In this document: piece after piece, positions 1 to 9,103 of the stretch
Layout: each line of letters opens with the position of its first letter
How positions within the stretch are numbered: position 1 is the first letter of the stretch
DNA from: Terriglobia bacterium
Lineage (GTDB): Bacteria > Acidobacteriota > Terriglobia > Bryobacterales > Bryobacteraceae
DNA length: 64,000 nucleotides
Direction: 5' to 3'
Assembly (NCBI GenBank): GCA_020073265.1
Contig: JAIQFN010000025.1
Span: forward strand, 21,280 to 85,279
Notes under the pieces: model-generated
What the model was told of the DNA's origin: nothing
The model's input: only the letters and a program-made list of their open reading frames with translations
The model's database searches: none
Position numbers and translations under genes: made by a program

Positions 1-1
1 C

Positions 2-1558
2 GTCGAACCGGCGCCCGACAGCCGCACCTATGCCTTCATGACCATCGGAGCCGGCGGCGGACCAGGCGCCGGCGGCGGTCCCGGACTCTACACCATGTCC
101 TCCGACGGTACGCACCTCAGTCGCTTGAACAGCCCCACCCCCGAGCCCGGAACCGGCGGAGGACGCGGAGGCGGCGGAGGTGGCGGCTTCTCCGAACCGC
201 AATGGTCGCGCGACAGCCGTGCGCTGTACTTCATGCAAGCCGGCGCGCTCTACTCCATCGCGGTTCCGCCCGCTCCCGACGACGGCCCGGGCGCACCCGC
301 CGCCGGTGGACGTGGTGGGCGCGGTGGCGCGGCTGCTGCGGCCTCCACTGCCTCAGCTTCCACGGGAGCCACTCCGCGCCGCATCGACTTCACCGTGCGC
401 CTCTTGATCGATCGCCCCGCCGAGCGCAAGCAGGTCTTCGACGAAGCCTGGCGCGTCATGAAGAATCGCTTCTACGATCCCAAAATGCACGGCGTGAATT
501 GGGCCGCCGCCAAAGACACCTTCGAATCGCTGCTCCCCAACATCGCCGACACCGAGGAGCTGCACAACCTCATCATGGAAATGATCGGCGAGCTGAACGC
601 CTCCCACACCGGCGTCTCGGGCGGCGGAAGTCTGCCGGGTGAAGCCCCCGCGCGCGAACGAATCCAGACCCGCTACCCGGGCTTCAACATGGAACCCGAC
701 GCCTCGGGCTACTACAAGGTCTCTTCCATCCTCCGCAAAGGACCGGCCGATCACGACTACATCAAGCTCGCCCCCGGAAACTTCGTGCTGGCGGTCAACG
801 GCAAGGATCTCAAGAGCGGCGACAACTACTGGCAGCTCTTCAACGTTCTGCCCGGCCGCAAGTTCGATTTCCTGGTGAATTCCAAACCCGCCTCCGACGG
901 CGCCTGGACCGTCACGGTCGAACCCATCAACTCCATCGCGCAGGCCAATCTCGACTACGACCAGTGGGTAGAAAATCGCAAGGAAATGGTGGCCAAGCTC
1001 TCCAACGGCGAGATCGGCTATCTCCACATCCGCGCCATGGACGCGCCGTCGCTTCAAAAATTCGAGGATGACCTGATGGACAACCGCGGCAAGAAGGCGC
1101 TCATCATCGACGAGCGCTTCAACGGAGGCGGCGGCATCGATCAGGAGCTGCTCGAAATCCTGAACCAGCGCAAGAAGTATCAAACCACCCGCAGCCGCGA
1201 TTCGCTCGACGTGCCCCGGCCCATCCAGGCCTTCTTCGGCCCGATGGTGGTGATCCAGAACGAGCGCTCGGCCTCCGACGCCGAAATGTTCCCGGACGGC
1301 TTCCGCTCGCTCGGCCTCGGCAAGATCGTCGGCGTTCCCACCATGGGCGCGGTGATCGGAACCGGCGCGTTCGGCTTGCTGGACGGTTCCCAGATCCGCA
1401 CGCCCGGCTCGGCGGTCTTCACCGCGCGCGGCGAAAACATGGAAAATTACGGCGTCCAGCCCGACATCTGGGTCGACAATACGCCCTCCGATTTCCTGGC
1501 CGGCCACGACCGACAGGTCGAAAGAGCCGTCGAAGCGCTCCAGGCCGACCTGAAGTAG
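2..1558 (+). CDS. Tricorn-like S41 family protease, C-terminal part (5' end outside window)
   Basis: The frame is open from the first bases of the window, so the gene is truncated at its 5' end; 518 codons are visible. The first part has a propeller-like blade (LYTMSSDGTHLSRL) broken by Gly-rich and Ala/Gly-rich insertions. A tricorn core-like helical region and a PDZ-like segment follow (around GNFVLAVNGKDLKSG). The C-terminal third is an S41 peptidase domain: RFNGGGGID is the glycine-rich loop, and NERSASDAEMF (near 1254-1290) carries the probable nucleophile serine. Tricorn-type proteases degrade oligopeptides; an N-terminal signal, if present, lies upstream of the window. The gene converges on the phosphatase pair on the other strand, with only 8 bp between the stops. 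The family call is firm; the substrate is unknown. Confidence 0.82.
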   Translation, partial: VEPAPDSRTYAFMTIGAGGGPGAGGGPGLYTMSSDGTHLSRLNSPTPEPGTGGGRGGGGGGGFSEPQWSRDSRALYFMQAGALYSIAVPPAPDDGPGAPAAGGRGGRGGAAAAASTASASTGATPRRIDFTVRLLIDRPAERKQVFDEAWRVMKNRFYDPKMHGVNWAAAKDTFESLLPNIADTEELHNLIMEMIGELNASHTGVSGGGSLPGEAPARERIQTRYPGFNMEPDASGYYKVSSILRKGPADHDYIKLAPGNFVLAVNGKDLKSGDNYWQLFNVLPGRKFDFLVNSKPASDGAWTVTVEPINSIAQANLDYDQWVENRKEMVAKLSNGEIGYLHIRAMDAPSLQKFEDDLMDNRGKKALIIDERFNGGGGIDQELLEILNQRKKYQTTRSRDSLDVPRPIQAFFGPMVVIQNERSASDAEMFPDGFRSLGLGKIVGVPTMGAVIGTGAFGLLDGSQIRTPGSAVFTARGENMENYGVQPDIWVDNTPSDFLAGHDRQVERAVEALQADLK

Positions 1559-1566
1559 TCAGCGGC

Positions 1567-2901
1567 TCAGTCCGTCCGGTCGGCCGACAGCGGATCAATC
1601 ACCCGCTTGGCCAGCGACACAAATTCCGCCAGCGGGCAGTCGAACGTGGCGTTACGAACGCTGCAGCCGGGGATGAACACCGGAGCGCTGGCCGGCGGCG
1701 CATCCAGCGTCAGCGCCGTTTGATTGCGCAACTGGTCCAAGGTCTGCGCGACATAAGAGGCCCGCACAATGTATTCGCCCGTGCTCTGCGATTGGCGCAG
1801 CTCGAACACCATGGCGCCGCTCGGAGCAGCGACGTCGGCTTCGTAACCCGGCAGAAGCCAGTCGAGATGGAACAGGCCGGCGAGCCCGGCGAGATTGGTG
1901 TTCGACGCGATCAACGCGATTACCTTACTCGACGGAGTTCCCAGCGCGCCGGTCATCGCTTTCCCGGTGGCTGCCTGAACCAGGGAGCGCACAATGTGCG
2001 AGGCCAGATTGGAACTCTGCACCCCGGCCAGATAGGGCGTGCGATATTCCAGGTCGAGGAGCAGGTTGTACAAGCGGAAGGTCTGGTTGACGCTGGCCGC
2101 GTTCAACTGCCCCCAACCGACATCCGCGGCCGGCAGTCCATCCGCGTACTCCATGACGAAAGGATCGATGGCGGCAATAACATCGGTCAGCCCTCCAATT
2201 TTGACCGGCAAAGTGGGATCCCCGATTCCAACCGTGATGGGACTCGCGGTGGCGTCGATCTTACCTGCCGGGGCCGCGGGGACCGGAGTTACGTTGACCG
2301 GATAGTCGAAAAGAATCGACCGCGTGAGCGCGAGCTCGGGGGCGTAGGCGGAGGCCAACGCCTGCGGATTATCGCCCAGACGTCCCATCACAGCCGCCAC
2401 CGCCATCTGCTGATCGAGCACCGCGACGCCCGCGCCTACGGGATTGAACAGTGCATCGATGGCCGGTGGAGCCTGAAAATTGACGTTCACAGTGGCCGCC
2501 GGAAGAAAGCCGGCCCAGAAGGCTCTCGCGGTGTCAGTGATCAGCGGAGTCCCGTTGGCCCGGAAGTATACGAAGGCGGCGTCGGCCGAGTCGTTGCCGG
2601 TTAGCATTCCCTCCTTCGTGAGCCAGAGACGGAAGTATCCGCCCAGGAGTGTCTCATCCGTGCCGCCGTTGGGCGTCAGGACGCTAACACCCAAAGGAGG
2701 GCCCGAGGGAACGTTGGGGAATACCGGGAAGGGCAGCGCGGAGAAGGCGTCCAGGGCGGCGTTAGGCAATACGGGAGTTCGCACACCATGACGGCCGAAG
2801 ATAATCACCTGCTTGAGTCCGGTATCATCGGCGGACTGCGCCGCGAGAAAGGGCCCGCACAAAAGAGCAAGAGTGGCGAGCCGAAGAGAATGAGTCTTCA
2901 T
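1567..2901 (-). CDS. Secreted histidine-type (acid) phosphatase-like protein, copy A
   Basis: This is a 444-residue protein with an N-terminal signal peptide (residues 1-22). The histidine acid phosphatase/phytase signature RHGVRTP lies at residues 37-43, so the nucleophile His38 is present. The C-terminal block that normally contains the proton-donor His-Asp pair reads ASNTNLAGLAG (about 332-342): Ser-Asn stands where HD is expected, although the following LPGY stretch matches AppA-type enzymes well. I chose the start at 2901 because it gives a clean signal peptide and has AGAAG just upstream. A longer in-frame extension would run into the gene behind it. The protein is paralogous to the next gene upstream, and the last 79 residues are almost identical. 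It is probably exported; activity and substrate are uncertain because of the altered motif. Confidence 0.8.
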   Translation of the reverse strand: MKTHSLRLATLALLCGPFLAAQSADDTGLKQVIIFGRHGVRTPVLPNAALDAFSALPFPVFPNVPSGPPLGVSVLTPNGGTDETLLGGYFRLWLTKEGMLTGNDSADAAFVYFRANGTPLITDTARAFWAGFLPAATVNVNFQAPPAIDALFNPVGAGVAVLDQQMAVAAVMGRLGDNPQALASAYAPELALTRSILFDYPVNVTPVPAAPAGKIDATASPITVGIGDPTLPVKIGGLTDVIAAIDPFVMEYADGLPAADVGWGQLNAASVNQTFRLYNLLLDLEYRTPYLAGVQSSNLASHIVRSLVQAATGKAMTGALGTPSSKVIALIASNTNLAGLAGLFHLDWLLPGYEADVAAPSGAMVFELRQSQSTGEYIVRASYVAQTLDQLRNQTALTLDAPPASAPVFIPGCSVRNATFDCPLAEFVSLAKRVIDPLSADRTD

Positions 2902-2926
2902 GATTATTCTTCTGGGATGAGCGAAC

Positions 2927-4243
2927 CTAGTCCGTCCGGTCGGCCGACAGCGGGTCAATCGCCCGCTTGGCCACGGACACGAATTCCCCGAGCGGGCAGT
3001 CGAAGGTAGCATTGCGAACGCTGCAACCGGGGATGAATACCGGAGCGCTGGCCGGCGGCGCATCCAGTGTCAGCGCCGTTTGATTCCGCAACTGATCCAA
3101 CGTCTGCGCGACGTAGAAGGCCCTGACGATGTACTCCCCAGTGCTCTGCGATTGGCGGAGTTCGAACACTATGGCCCCGCCCGGAGCACAGAAGTTCGGC
3201 TGGTATCCAGGCAGAAGCCAGTTCAGTTGGAACAGCGCGGCGAGCCCGCTCTGATTGACGTCGGAAGCCACCAACACGATGAGCTTCGTCGACGGATTTC
3301 CCAGCGCGCCCTTCAGCGCATCGCCCGTGGCCGCCTGAACCATGGAACGCACCACGTGCGAGGTCACATTGGAACCCTGCACGCCTGCCAAATAGGGTGT
3401 GCGGTACCCCAGATCGATGGACAGATTGTACAAGCGCTCGGTCTGGGTGATGCCGCCGGCCGTCAACTGGCCCCAACCGACGTCGGAAGCAGGCATGCCA
3501 TCCGCGTACTCCATGATGAATGGATCGATGGCAGCGCCGACCGCCGACAGGCCTCCCAGGGTGACCGGCGAACCTAACGATCCAGCCGTAACGTCGATGG
3601 GAATCGTGGTGACGTCTACTCTATCTGCCGGGGCCGCGGGCTGCGGAGTCTGGCCGGCGGGATAGCCGAACAATACCGAGCGCGCCAGTGCGTACTCGGA
3701 AGCATAGGCGGAAGCCAACGACTGCGCATTGCCGCCCAGACGTCCTTTCACGGCCGCGATGGCCTTCTGCTGATCGAGCCGCGCCACGCCCGCATCCACT
3801 GGATCGAACAGCGGGTCGCTGGTCTGTGGCGGGTAGGAAATGATGTCTATGCCGACCGTCGGCAGCAGTCCGCTGGCCAAGGCCCGCGCGGTAGCAATCG
3901 TACGCTCGATCACGTTGGCCCGGAAATAAACGAAGTTGGCGTCCGACGCGTCGTTGCCGGTCAGCAGCCCTTCCTTGGTGAGCCACAGACGATAGTAGCC
4001 GCCCATGATGGTCGCAAGCGCGGTGCCGTTGCTGGTCAGAAGGCCGGGCGCGCCGCCGCCGAAGTTCGGAAATGGTTTCGCGGAGAACGTATTTAGTAGA
4101 CTGTTGTCCGCAACCGGAGATCGCACACTGTGCCGGCTGAAAATGATCACCTGCTTGAGTTGCGTGTCATCGACGGACTGAGCTGTGAGAAAGCCGACAC
4201 AGAGGAGCGCTGAAGCAGCCAGGCGGAGGGAGTATGTCGTCAT
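2927..4243 (-). CDS. Secreted histidine-type (acid) phosphatase-like protein, copy B
   Basis: This is a 438-residue paralogue of the following gene, 25 bp away and in the same orientation. It has a signal peptide at residues 1-22. The N-terminal signature is RHSVRSP (37-43) instead of the usual RHGxRxP, so the nucleophile His38 is kept but the following Gly is Ser. At the C-terminal catalytic block it reads ASDVNQSGLAA, so the Asp is kept and the His of the HD pair is Ser. The central part has diverged considerably from copy A, whereas the last 79 residues differ at only a few positions. With the DNase II-like gene upstream it forms a run of three secreted hydrolases on one strand. It could be a phosphatase with an altered mechanism or a non-catalytic binding protein. 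Confidence 0.78.
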   Translation of the reverse strand: MTTYSLRLAASALLCVGFLTAQSVDDTQLKQVIIFSRHSVRSPVADNSLLNTFSAKPFPNFGGGAPGLLTSNGTALATIMGGYYRLWLTKEGLLTGNDASDANFVYFRANVIERTIATARALASGLLPTVGIDIISYPPQTSDPLFDPVDAGVARLDQQKAIAAVKGRLGGNAQSLASAYASEYALARSVLFGYPAGQTPQPAAPADRVDVTTIPIDVTAGSLGSPVTLGGLSAVGAAIDPFIMEYADGMPASDVGWGQLTAGGITQTERLYNLSIDLGYRTPYLAGVQGSNVTSHVVRSMVQAATGDALKGALGNPSTKLIVLVASDVNQSGLAALFQLNWLLPGYQPNFCAPGGAIVFELRQSQSTGEYIVRAFYVAQTLDQLRNQTALTLDAPPASAPVFIPGCSVRNATFDCPLGEFVSVAKRAIDPLSADRTD

Positions 4244-4334
4244 GCGTCACGTTACGTGCGCCGCACCCTGGATTTTTCTCTCGCGAATTTCGATGACCGG
4301 CGAACGGCCGGCAGCGGGCGCCGAGACGTCGGCC

Positions 4335-5651
4335 CTATTGCGGCGCCGTCTGGCCCTGCAGCAGATCGTGCACGCTGTTGAACAACTGAGGATCCTGGAC
4401 GGCAAAGAACAGTCCGCCCCGGCCGTTTTGACTGCTGTCGCAAAGTGGCCCCGAGAGCGTGCCCTGCTGGTTCATGTCGCCGAAAATTACGTAAGGGAGT
4501 TTGCAAAATCCGAAGGGGCAGTTCCTTCGAACGCCGCACTCCGGAGAAAACTCTGACTGATCGCAGTGCGGCCCCGGCAGCATGCCCTGCTGGTTCACGC
4601 CGCCAAAAATGACGTAAGGGTGCCACCCGCTCGACACGCCGATCTTGGCGTGATTACCCTCCGGCTCAGCGACGCCTTCAAACCCCAGCGTCTTGCCCTG
4701 CCAGGTTCCCGACGTCGCGATTTCCACCGCGCCCGGTTTGCCGAGCGACGCGTCCCAACATGCTACCGGCGTAGTCGCGCTGGTGGTCGGAATCTCGGGA
4801 GCCGCCCACCACGACGCAACGCGCAGCGGCTCGCCGCCCAGCAGCGCCGACACCATTTGCCACGGCGGTACATTCAGATCAGACGGCTTCGAGATGAGCT
4901 GCACGCCGCTGGACAGCGTGGCCAGCGTCGCGGTCTTGCTGCTGGATATTTTCCCCAGGCCACGCACCAGTTCCTGAATGTCGGCTGGTCCTCCGTTGTT
5001 CACAATCTGAAGTTTGGCCGGGTCGGTGACGACACTCGCATTCGCCAGCGCCTTCAGCACCGCGACAACGTCAGCCTTGTTGAGCTTCAGCGCGAAGAAA
5101 TGCTGGCTCACTAAAACGTTATCGTCCGCCACGCACCCCAGCGTGTTTCCGTCGGTCTTGCGAGGTTCGCTCGCGCTCCCGGAAGCCGGCCAGGATGGCG
5201 TCGAGACCTGCAGCACCATTCCATCCCCGTCGCCGTTCCATGCCAGCATCCCCTTGGAATGCCCCGCCGGCGCGAACTGGGTCTCGATTGGATCGCCATA
5301 AAACTGATCGTTCCAGAGCACGTAAAAGAACTTGCCGTTGTACACCTGGTCGAAAGTAGCGCCCACCGGGTCCGTGGCCGTCTCGCCCACGCACCCGCCG
5401 CCCTGCCGAAGAGTGCCGTCGGCGCTGCTGGCAAACGCGAACTGCTGGCCGAAGCTCTTATAAGGTTGAACCGTGCCGCCAAAAGCGCAGGTCCTGGGAG
5501 ATCCCCCGCATTCCGGAAACGACTCCGCATTGAATTTGAATACAAACCACCAGTCCACCGGCTGGCCGGTCTTCAAAAGCGGGACCGGCGCCCCCAGCAG
5601 CGTGATGCCCCACAGCATCATCAGGAACAGCGAACCGAATCTAATCTTCAT
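4335..5651 (-). CDS. Secreted DNase II-like nuclease
   Basis: This is a 438-residue protein with an N-terminal signal peptide (about residues 1-20). It matches the deoxyribonuclease II fold at several places. VDWWFVFK (32-39) is the typical N-terminal strand. HSK (131-133) and HAK (334-336) are the two HxK motifs that form the active site, and the C-terminal region is Cys-rich and ends in a family-like GGLFF segment. DNase II is metal-independent, works at acidic pH and leaves 3'-phosphate ends; the family is best known from animal lysosomes but also occurs in bacteria. Oddly, a block beginning PYVIFG occurs twice, 41 residues apart (starting at 345 and 386). The downstream neighbours are two acid-phosphatase-like genes, which suggests nucleic-acid phosphorus scavenging. 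The family call is good; the physiological role is inferred. Confidence 0.78.
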   Translation of the reverse strand: MKIRFGSLFLMMLWGITLLGAPVPLLKTGQPVDWWFVFKFNAESFPECGGSPRTCAFGGTVQPYKSFGQQFAFASSADGTLRQGGGCVGETATDPVGATFDQVYNGKFFYVLWNDQFYGDPIETQFAPAGHSKGMLAWNGDGDGMVLQVSTPSWPASGSASEPRKTDGNTLGCVADDNVLVSQHFFALKLNKADVVAVLKALANASVVTDPAKLQIVNNGGPADIQELVRGLGKISSSKTATLATLSSGVQLISKPSDLNVPPWQMVSALLGGEPLRVASWWAAPEIPTTSATTPVACWDASLGKPGAVEIATSGTWQGKTLGFEGVAEPEGNHAKIGVSSGWHPYVIFGGVNQQGMLPGPHCDQSEFSPECGVRRNCPFGFCKLPYVIFGDMNQQGTLSGPLCDSSQNGRGGLFFAVQDPQLFNSVHDLLQGQTAPQ

Positions 5652-5698
5652 GTTTCATAGTGCGAGTGCCACGCGCCGTCTCTTCTTCTCATAGTGGG

Positions 5699-5715
5699 GC
5701 AGCCTTTCAGGCTGC
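5699..5715. other. Hairpin between divergent genes
   Basis: A perfect 7-bp stem (GCAGCCT / AGGCTGC) with a 3-nt loop lies between the divergent starts of the DNase II-like gene and the S9 peptidase gene. It has no T-run, so a terminator role is unlikely. It could be a regulator site or a small interspersed repeat; only one copy was noticed here. Confidence 0.4.
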
Positions 5716-5744
5716 AGCCGGCCCGCTGACTTGTAAAATAGAAC

Positions 5745-8153
5745 ATGCTTCCACTTCGGTTTGTGCTTGCCTTCGTGGCCGCACTCGCCCCCGTCGCCGC
5801 TGCGGATTCACTTTATCAACACCCGCCCAAGGACGTTCAAGACGCGCTGAACGCTCCACCCACTCCCATCGCTTCGGTGAGCCCGCGGCATGACTATGTC
5901 CTGTTCCTGCAGGGTGTCCGTTATCCTCCGCTGGCCGAAGTCGCGCAGCCCATGCTGCGCCTGGCCGGAATTCGCATCGACGTCAACACCAACGGCATGC
6001 ACCTGGCGCCCTACTACGTCTCGGCCGCTTTGAAACGCCTGTCGGACGGCGCGGACGTCCGCCTGTCCCTGCCCAAGGAGCTAAAGATGGGCGCGCCCGC
6101 GTGGAGTCCCGATGGAAAGCGCTTCGCCTTTTCCAACGCCACCGCGCACGGACTCGAACTGTGGATCGCCACCACCGCCACTGGCTCCGCGCGCAAAATT
6201 CCCGGCGTGAATCTGAACGGAGTACGAGTCGGTGGCTTCGCTGGCCCCGCTGCCGCCACATCCCCCGGCCCCATCGAATGGCTGGGCGACGGCCGCACGT
6301 TGATCGTCAACCTGATTCCCGCGGGCCGCGGCGCAGCCCCGGTCGAAGGCTCAGTTCCAGAAGGTCCGCGCGTCGAAGAAAGCCTGGGCCACGCCGGCCC
6401 CGCGCCCACCTTCGAAGACCTGCTCGCCAATTCGCACGACGAAGACCTCTTTGATTACTACGCCACCGCTCAGCTCGCCTGGCTCGATTCGGAAACCGGC
6501 AAGACAACCCCGCTCGCGAAGCCCGCCATCTACACCCTGGTCCGGCCCTCGCCCGATTCGAAGCACCTCCTCGCGGTGCACTTGCACCGGCCCTATTCAT
6601 ACCAGTTGCCTGGCACGTCGTTCCCGCAGGAAGTCGAAGCATGGGATCGCAGCGGAAAGGTCGAGCGCACCATCGCAAGCCTGCCGCTAGCTGACCGCGT
6701 GCCGATCGGAGGCGTGCGGACCGGCCCGCGATCGTATCAGTGGCTCCCGGACACACCCGCCACGCTCGCCTGGACCGAAGCATTGGACGGTGGCGATCCT
6801 CGCAAGAAAGCCGAATTTCGCGACCGTATTCTCGCGCTCGCCGCCCCGTTTCAGGGCGATCCCGCGGAATTGTTCCGCACCCAACAGCGCTTCCGCAGCC
6901 TGCAAGCGTTGGCGGGCGGCAAGGCCCTGGTGGAAGACTTCGATCGCAACAGCCGCGTGATCCGCACGCTGGAAATCGACCTGGATCATCCCGGCACGCT
7001 GCCTCGCACGCTCTTCAGCCGCAATGAGCGCGACGCCTATCACGATCCCGGCCGCGTCGTGCTCAAGACCGACGCCAGCGGCCGGCGCGTCGCGGTCCAG
7101 CAGGGCGACGAGATTCTAATGACCGGCAATGGCGCCTCGCCCGAAGGCGAACATCCCTTCGTCGATCGCTTCAATCTCGCGACCGGCAAGTCGCAACGCC
7201 TGTTTCAGGCCGCGGGTTCCGGCTTCGAAGAGATCGTCGAGGTGTTGAACGACTCCGGCACCAGCCTGCTGACCCGCAGGGAAAGCCCCACCGATCCGCC
7301 GAACTACTTCCTCCGCACCAACGCCGAGGCCAAGGCTCTGACCAGCTATCCCGACCCGATGCCGCAAGCCGCCGGCGTCAAGAAGGAGCTGGTGAAGTAC
7401 AAACGCGCCGACGGCGTGCCGCTGTCGTTCACCCTGATTCTGCCGGCGAACTACAAGCCCGGCCAGAAGCTGCCCGCGCTTCTGTGGGCCTACCCTTATG
7501 AATTCAGCGACGCCGACACCGCCGGCCAGGTGACCGGCCACGAGGCGCAGTCCTTCCCGCAGCTCAACTATCACCAGCTCGGCGTGCTTCACGGCTACGC
7601 GCTGATCGACAACGCGGCCATGCCCATCATTGGCGATCCCGAGACGGTGAACAACACCTACGTCGAGCAGCTTCTCATGGATGCTCGCGCGGCCGTCGAC
7701 AAAGCCGCCGAAATGGGCGTGGTCGACCGCGAGCGCGTCGGAGTGTTCGGCCACAGCTACGGCGCGTTCATGACCGCCAACCTGGTGGCGCATTCCGATC
7801 TGTTCCGCGCGGCCGTAGCCGAAAGCGGCGCCTACAACCGCACGCTCACTCCGTTCGGTTTTCAGTCCGAGCGCCGCACCTTCTGGGAGGCGCCCGACGT
7901 CTACACCAAAATGTCCCCGTTCTGGTCGGCGCAGAAGATCAAGACGCCCCTGCTGCTGATCCACGGCGAGGCCGACGACAACACCGGCACGTTCCCCATC
8001 CAGTCCGAGCGCATGTACGCTGCCGTCCGCGGCAACGGAGGAACGGTGCGCCTGGTAATGCTCCCGGCCGAGGCCCACGGCTACCGCGGCCTGGAAAGCA
8101 TGGAGCACGTGCTCTTCGAAGAGCTCTCCTGGTTCGACAAGTACCTGAGGTAG
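5745..8153 (+). CDS. Secreted S9 family (prolyl oligopeptidase-type) peptidase
   Basis: This is an 802-residue protein with a signal peptide (residues 1-20, ending AAADS). Residues about 30-560 form the propeller-like N-terminal part, and the C-terminal 240 residues are an alpha/beta hydrolase. The catalytic triad is visible: Ser671 in GHSYGAF, Asp744/745 in GEADDNTGTF and His778 in EAHGYRG. The GEADDNTGTF and EAHGYRG motifs are typical of the acylaminoacyl/dipeptidyl-type branch found in many Acidobacteriota and Bacteroidota. It probably trims peptides in the periplasm. It is divergent from the DNase II-like gene, with the TPR gene 40 bp downstream. The start gives a good signal peptide, but no strong ribosome binding site is visible. 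Confidence 0.88.
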   Translation: MLPLRFVLAFVAALAPVAAADSLYQHPPKDVQDALNAPPTPIASVSPRHDYVLFLQGVRYPPLAEVAQPMLRLAGIRIDVNTNGMHLAPYYVSAALKRLSDGADVRLSLPKELKMGAPAWSPDGKRFAFSNATAHGLELWIATTATGSARKIPGVNLNGVRVGGFAGPAAATSPGPIEWLGDGRTLIVNLIPAGRGAAPVEGSVPEGPRVEESLGHAGPAPTFEDLLANSHDEDLFDYYATAQLAWLDSETGKTTPLAKPAIYTLVRPSPDSKHLLAVHLHRPYSYQLPGTSFPQEVEAWDRSGKVERTIASLPLADRVPIGGVRTGPRSYQWLPDTPATLAWTEALDGGDPRKKAEFRDRILALAAPFQGDPAELFRTQQRFRSLQALAGGKALVEDFDRNSRVIRTLEIDLDHPGTLPRTLFSRNERDAYHDPGRVVLKTDASGRRVAVQQGDEILMTGNGASPEGEHPFVDRFNLATGKSQRLFQAAGSGFEEIVEVLNDSGTSLLTRRESPTDPPNYFLRTNAEAKALTSYPDPMPQAAGVKKELVKYKRADGVPLSFTLILPANYKPGQKLPALLWAYPYEFSDADTAGQVTGHEAQSFPQLNYHQLGVLHGYALIDNAAMPIIGDPETVNNTYVEQLLMDARAAVDKAAEMGVVDRERVGVFGHSYGAFMTANLVAHSDLFRAAVAESGAYNRTLTPFGFQSERRTFWEAPDVYTKMSPFWSAQKIKTPLLLIHGEADDNTGTFPIQSERMYAAVRGNGGTVRLVMLPAEAHGYRGLESMEHVLFEELSWFDKYLR

Positions 8154-8193
8154 TCGGCGCATATTGGCCCGTTGCGTGCCTGCGTATTTGGGT

Positions 8194-9084
8194 ATGCGCC
8201 TCGGCCTGTTGGCTTCGTTTTGCAGTTTTTCGCTTTCCGCGCTCCTCGCGCAATTTCCCGGCGGACGAAACAGCGGTCCCGGCTCCGACCTGCTTCGCCC
8301 CGCCATCCAACTCGACCTCGAAGGGAAGGGAACTGAAGCCCGCCAGCTCCTCCAGAAAACCATCGACTCGTCCACGACTCCCGCCGCACGCGCCAATGCG
8401 CAGCGCACCCTGGCGATGTCGTGGGCTTTCGACGGAAACTGCGCTAAAACAATCGAGTACGAGCAAAAGGTCATCGAATACTGGACTACCCGGGAAGCTG
8501 ACGAGCCGCACAACGCCTTCTATCAGGAGGGCGAAATGGCCGACGAAGCCGCTCGCGTCTGCATCGACTACGGCGATCTGGACGCCGCCGCCAACTGGTA
8601 CGCCAAGGGCCACGCCTATGGTCTGAAGGAACCCGACATCCCGGCCGACCGCATGGCGCTCTGGGAGTACCGCTGGCAACACGCCCAGGCCCGCATCGCC
8701 GCCCGCCGCGGCAGTAAAGCGGAAGCGGAAAAACACATTGCCGCCGCCAGAGCCGCCTTGGAGACCATGACCGGCCTTCGTCGCCAGCAGGAGGGCTTCT
8801 TCCCCTACCTCACCGGCTACGTCGCGTTCTATTTGGGCGACTATCAGAAGGCGCTCAACGACCTCCAGCAGGCCGACCAAGGCGACCCCTTCATCCAGTG
8901 CCTGCTGGGCCAGACATACGAAAAACTCGGTGACCGGGAAAAAGCGCTGGAGTGCTACCGCAAGGCTTCGGTTACCAGGGCGCACAATCCGCCCGCCGCC
9001 TTCGCCCGGCCCTTTGCGCGCAGGAAGCAGGCAGACCCGGGCAACACCAAGTTTTATCAAACAAATCCAGGTCGCCTGACGTAG
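8194..9084 (+). CDS. Secreted TPR-repeat protein
   Basis: This is a protein of about 296 residues with a signal peptide (MRLGLLASFCSFSLSALLAQ), which is why I place the start at 8194 rather than at an upstream in-frame TTG. The body has helical TPR-like repeats, for instance the stretches around YFLGDYQKALNDLQQA-like and LGDREKALECYRKA segments in the C-terminal half. No catalytic motif is seen. The tail after the last repeat is basic and low in similarity to anything I recognise, so the 3' end may be recently altered. It lies between the S9 peptidase and an ADOP permease, all on the plus strand. The role is unknown; a scaffold in the periplasm is the general inference. Confidence 0.6.
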   Translation: MRLGLLASFCSFSLSALLAQFPGGRNSGPGSDLLRPAIQLDLEGKGTEARQLLQKTIDSSTTPAARANAQRTLAMSWAFDGNCAKTIEYEQKVIEYWTTREADEPHNAFYQEGEMADEAARVCIDYGDLDAAANWYAKGHAYGLKEPDIPADRMALWEYRWQHAQARIAARRGSKAEAEKHIAAARAALETMTGLRRQQEGFFPYLTGYVAFYLGDYQKALNDLQQADQGDPFIQCLLGQTYEKLGDREKALECYRKASVTRAHNPPAAFARPFARRKQADPGNTKFYQTNPGRLT

Positions 9085-9103
9085 TGACTAAGGGGGAGTC
9101 GCC

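Noticed and set aside
130..345. Gly-rich repeated codons near the window start, considered as a tandem DNA repeat
   Set aside because: They are low-complexity coding linkers inside the tricorn-like protein; unit length is not constant.
353..1507. Long open frame of 384 codons on the minus strand
   Set aside because: It is antisense to the S41 protease, has no recognisable motif, and is explained by high GC with few stop codons in that frame.
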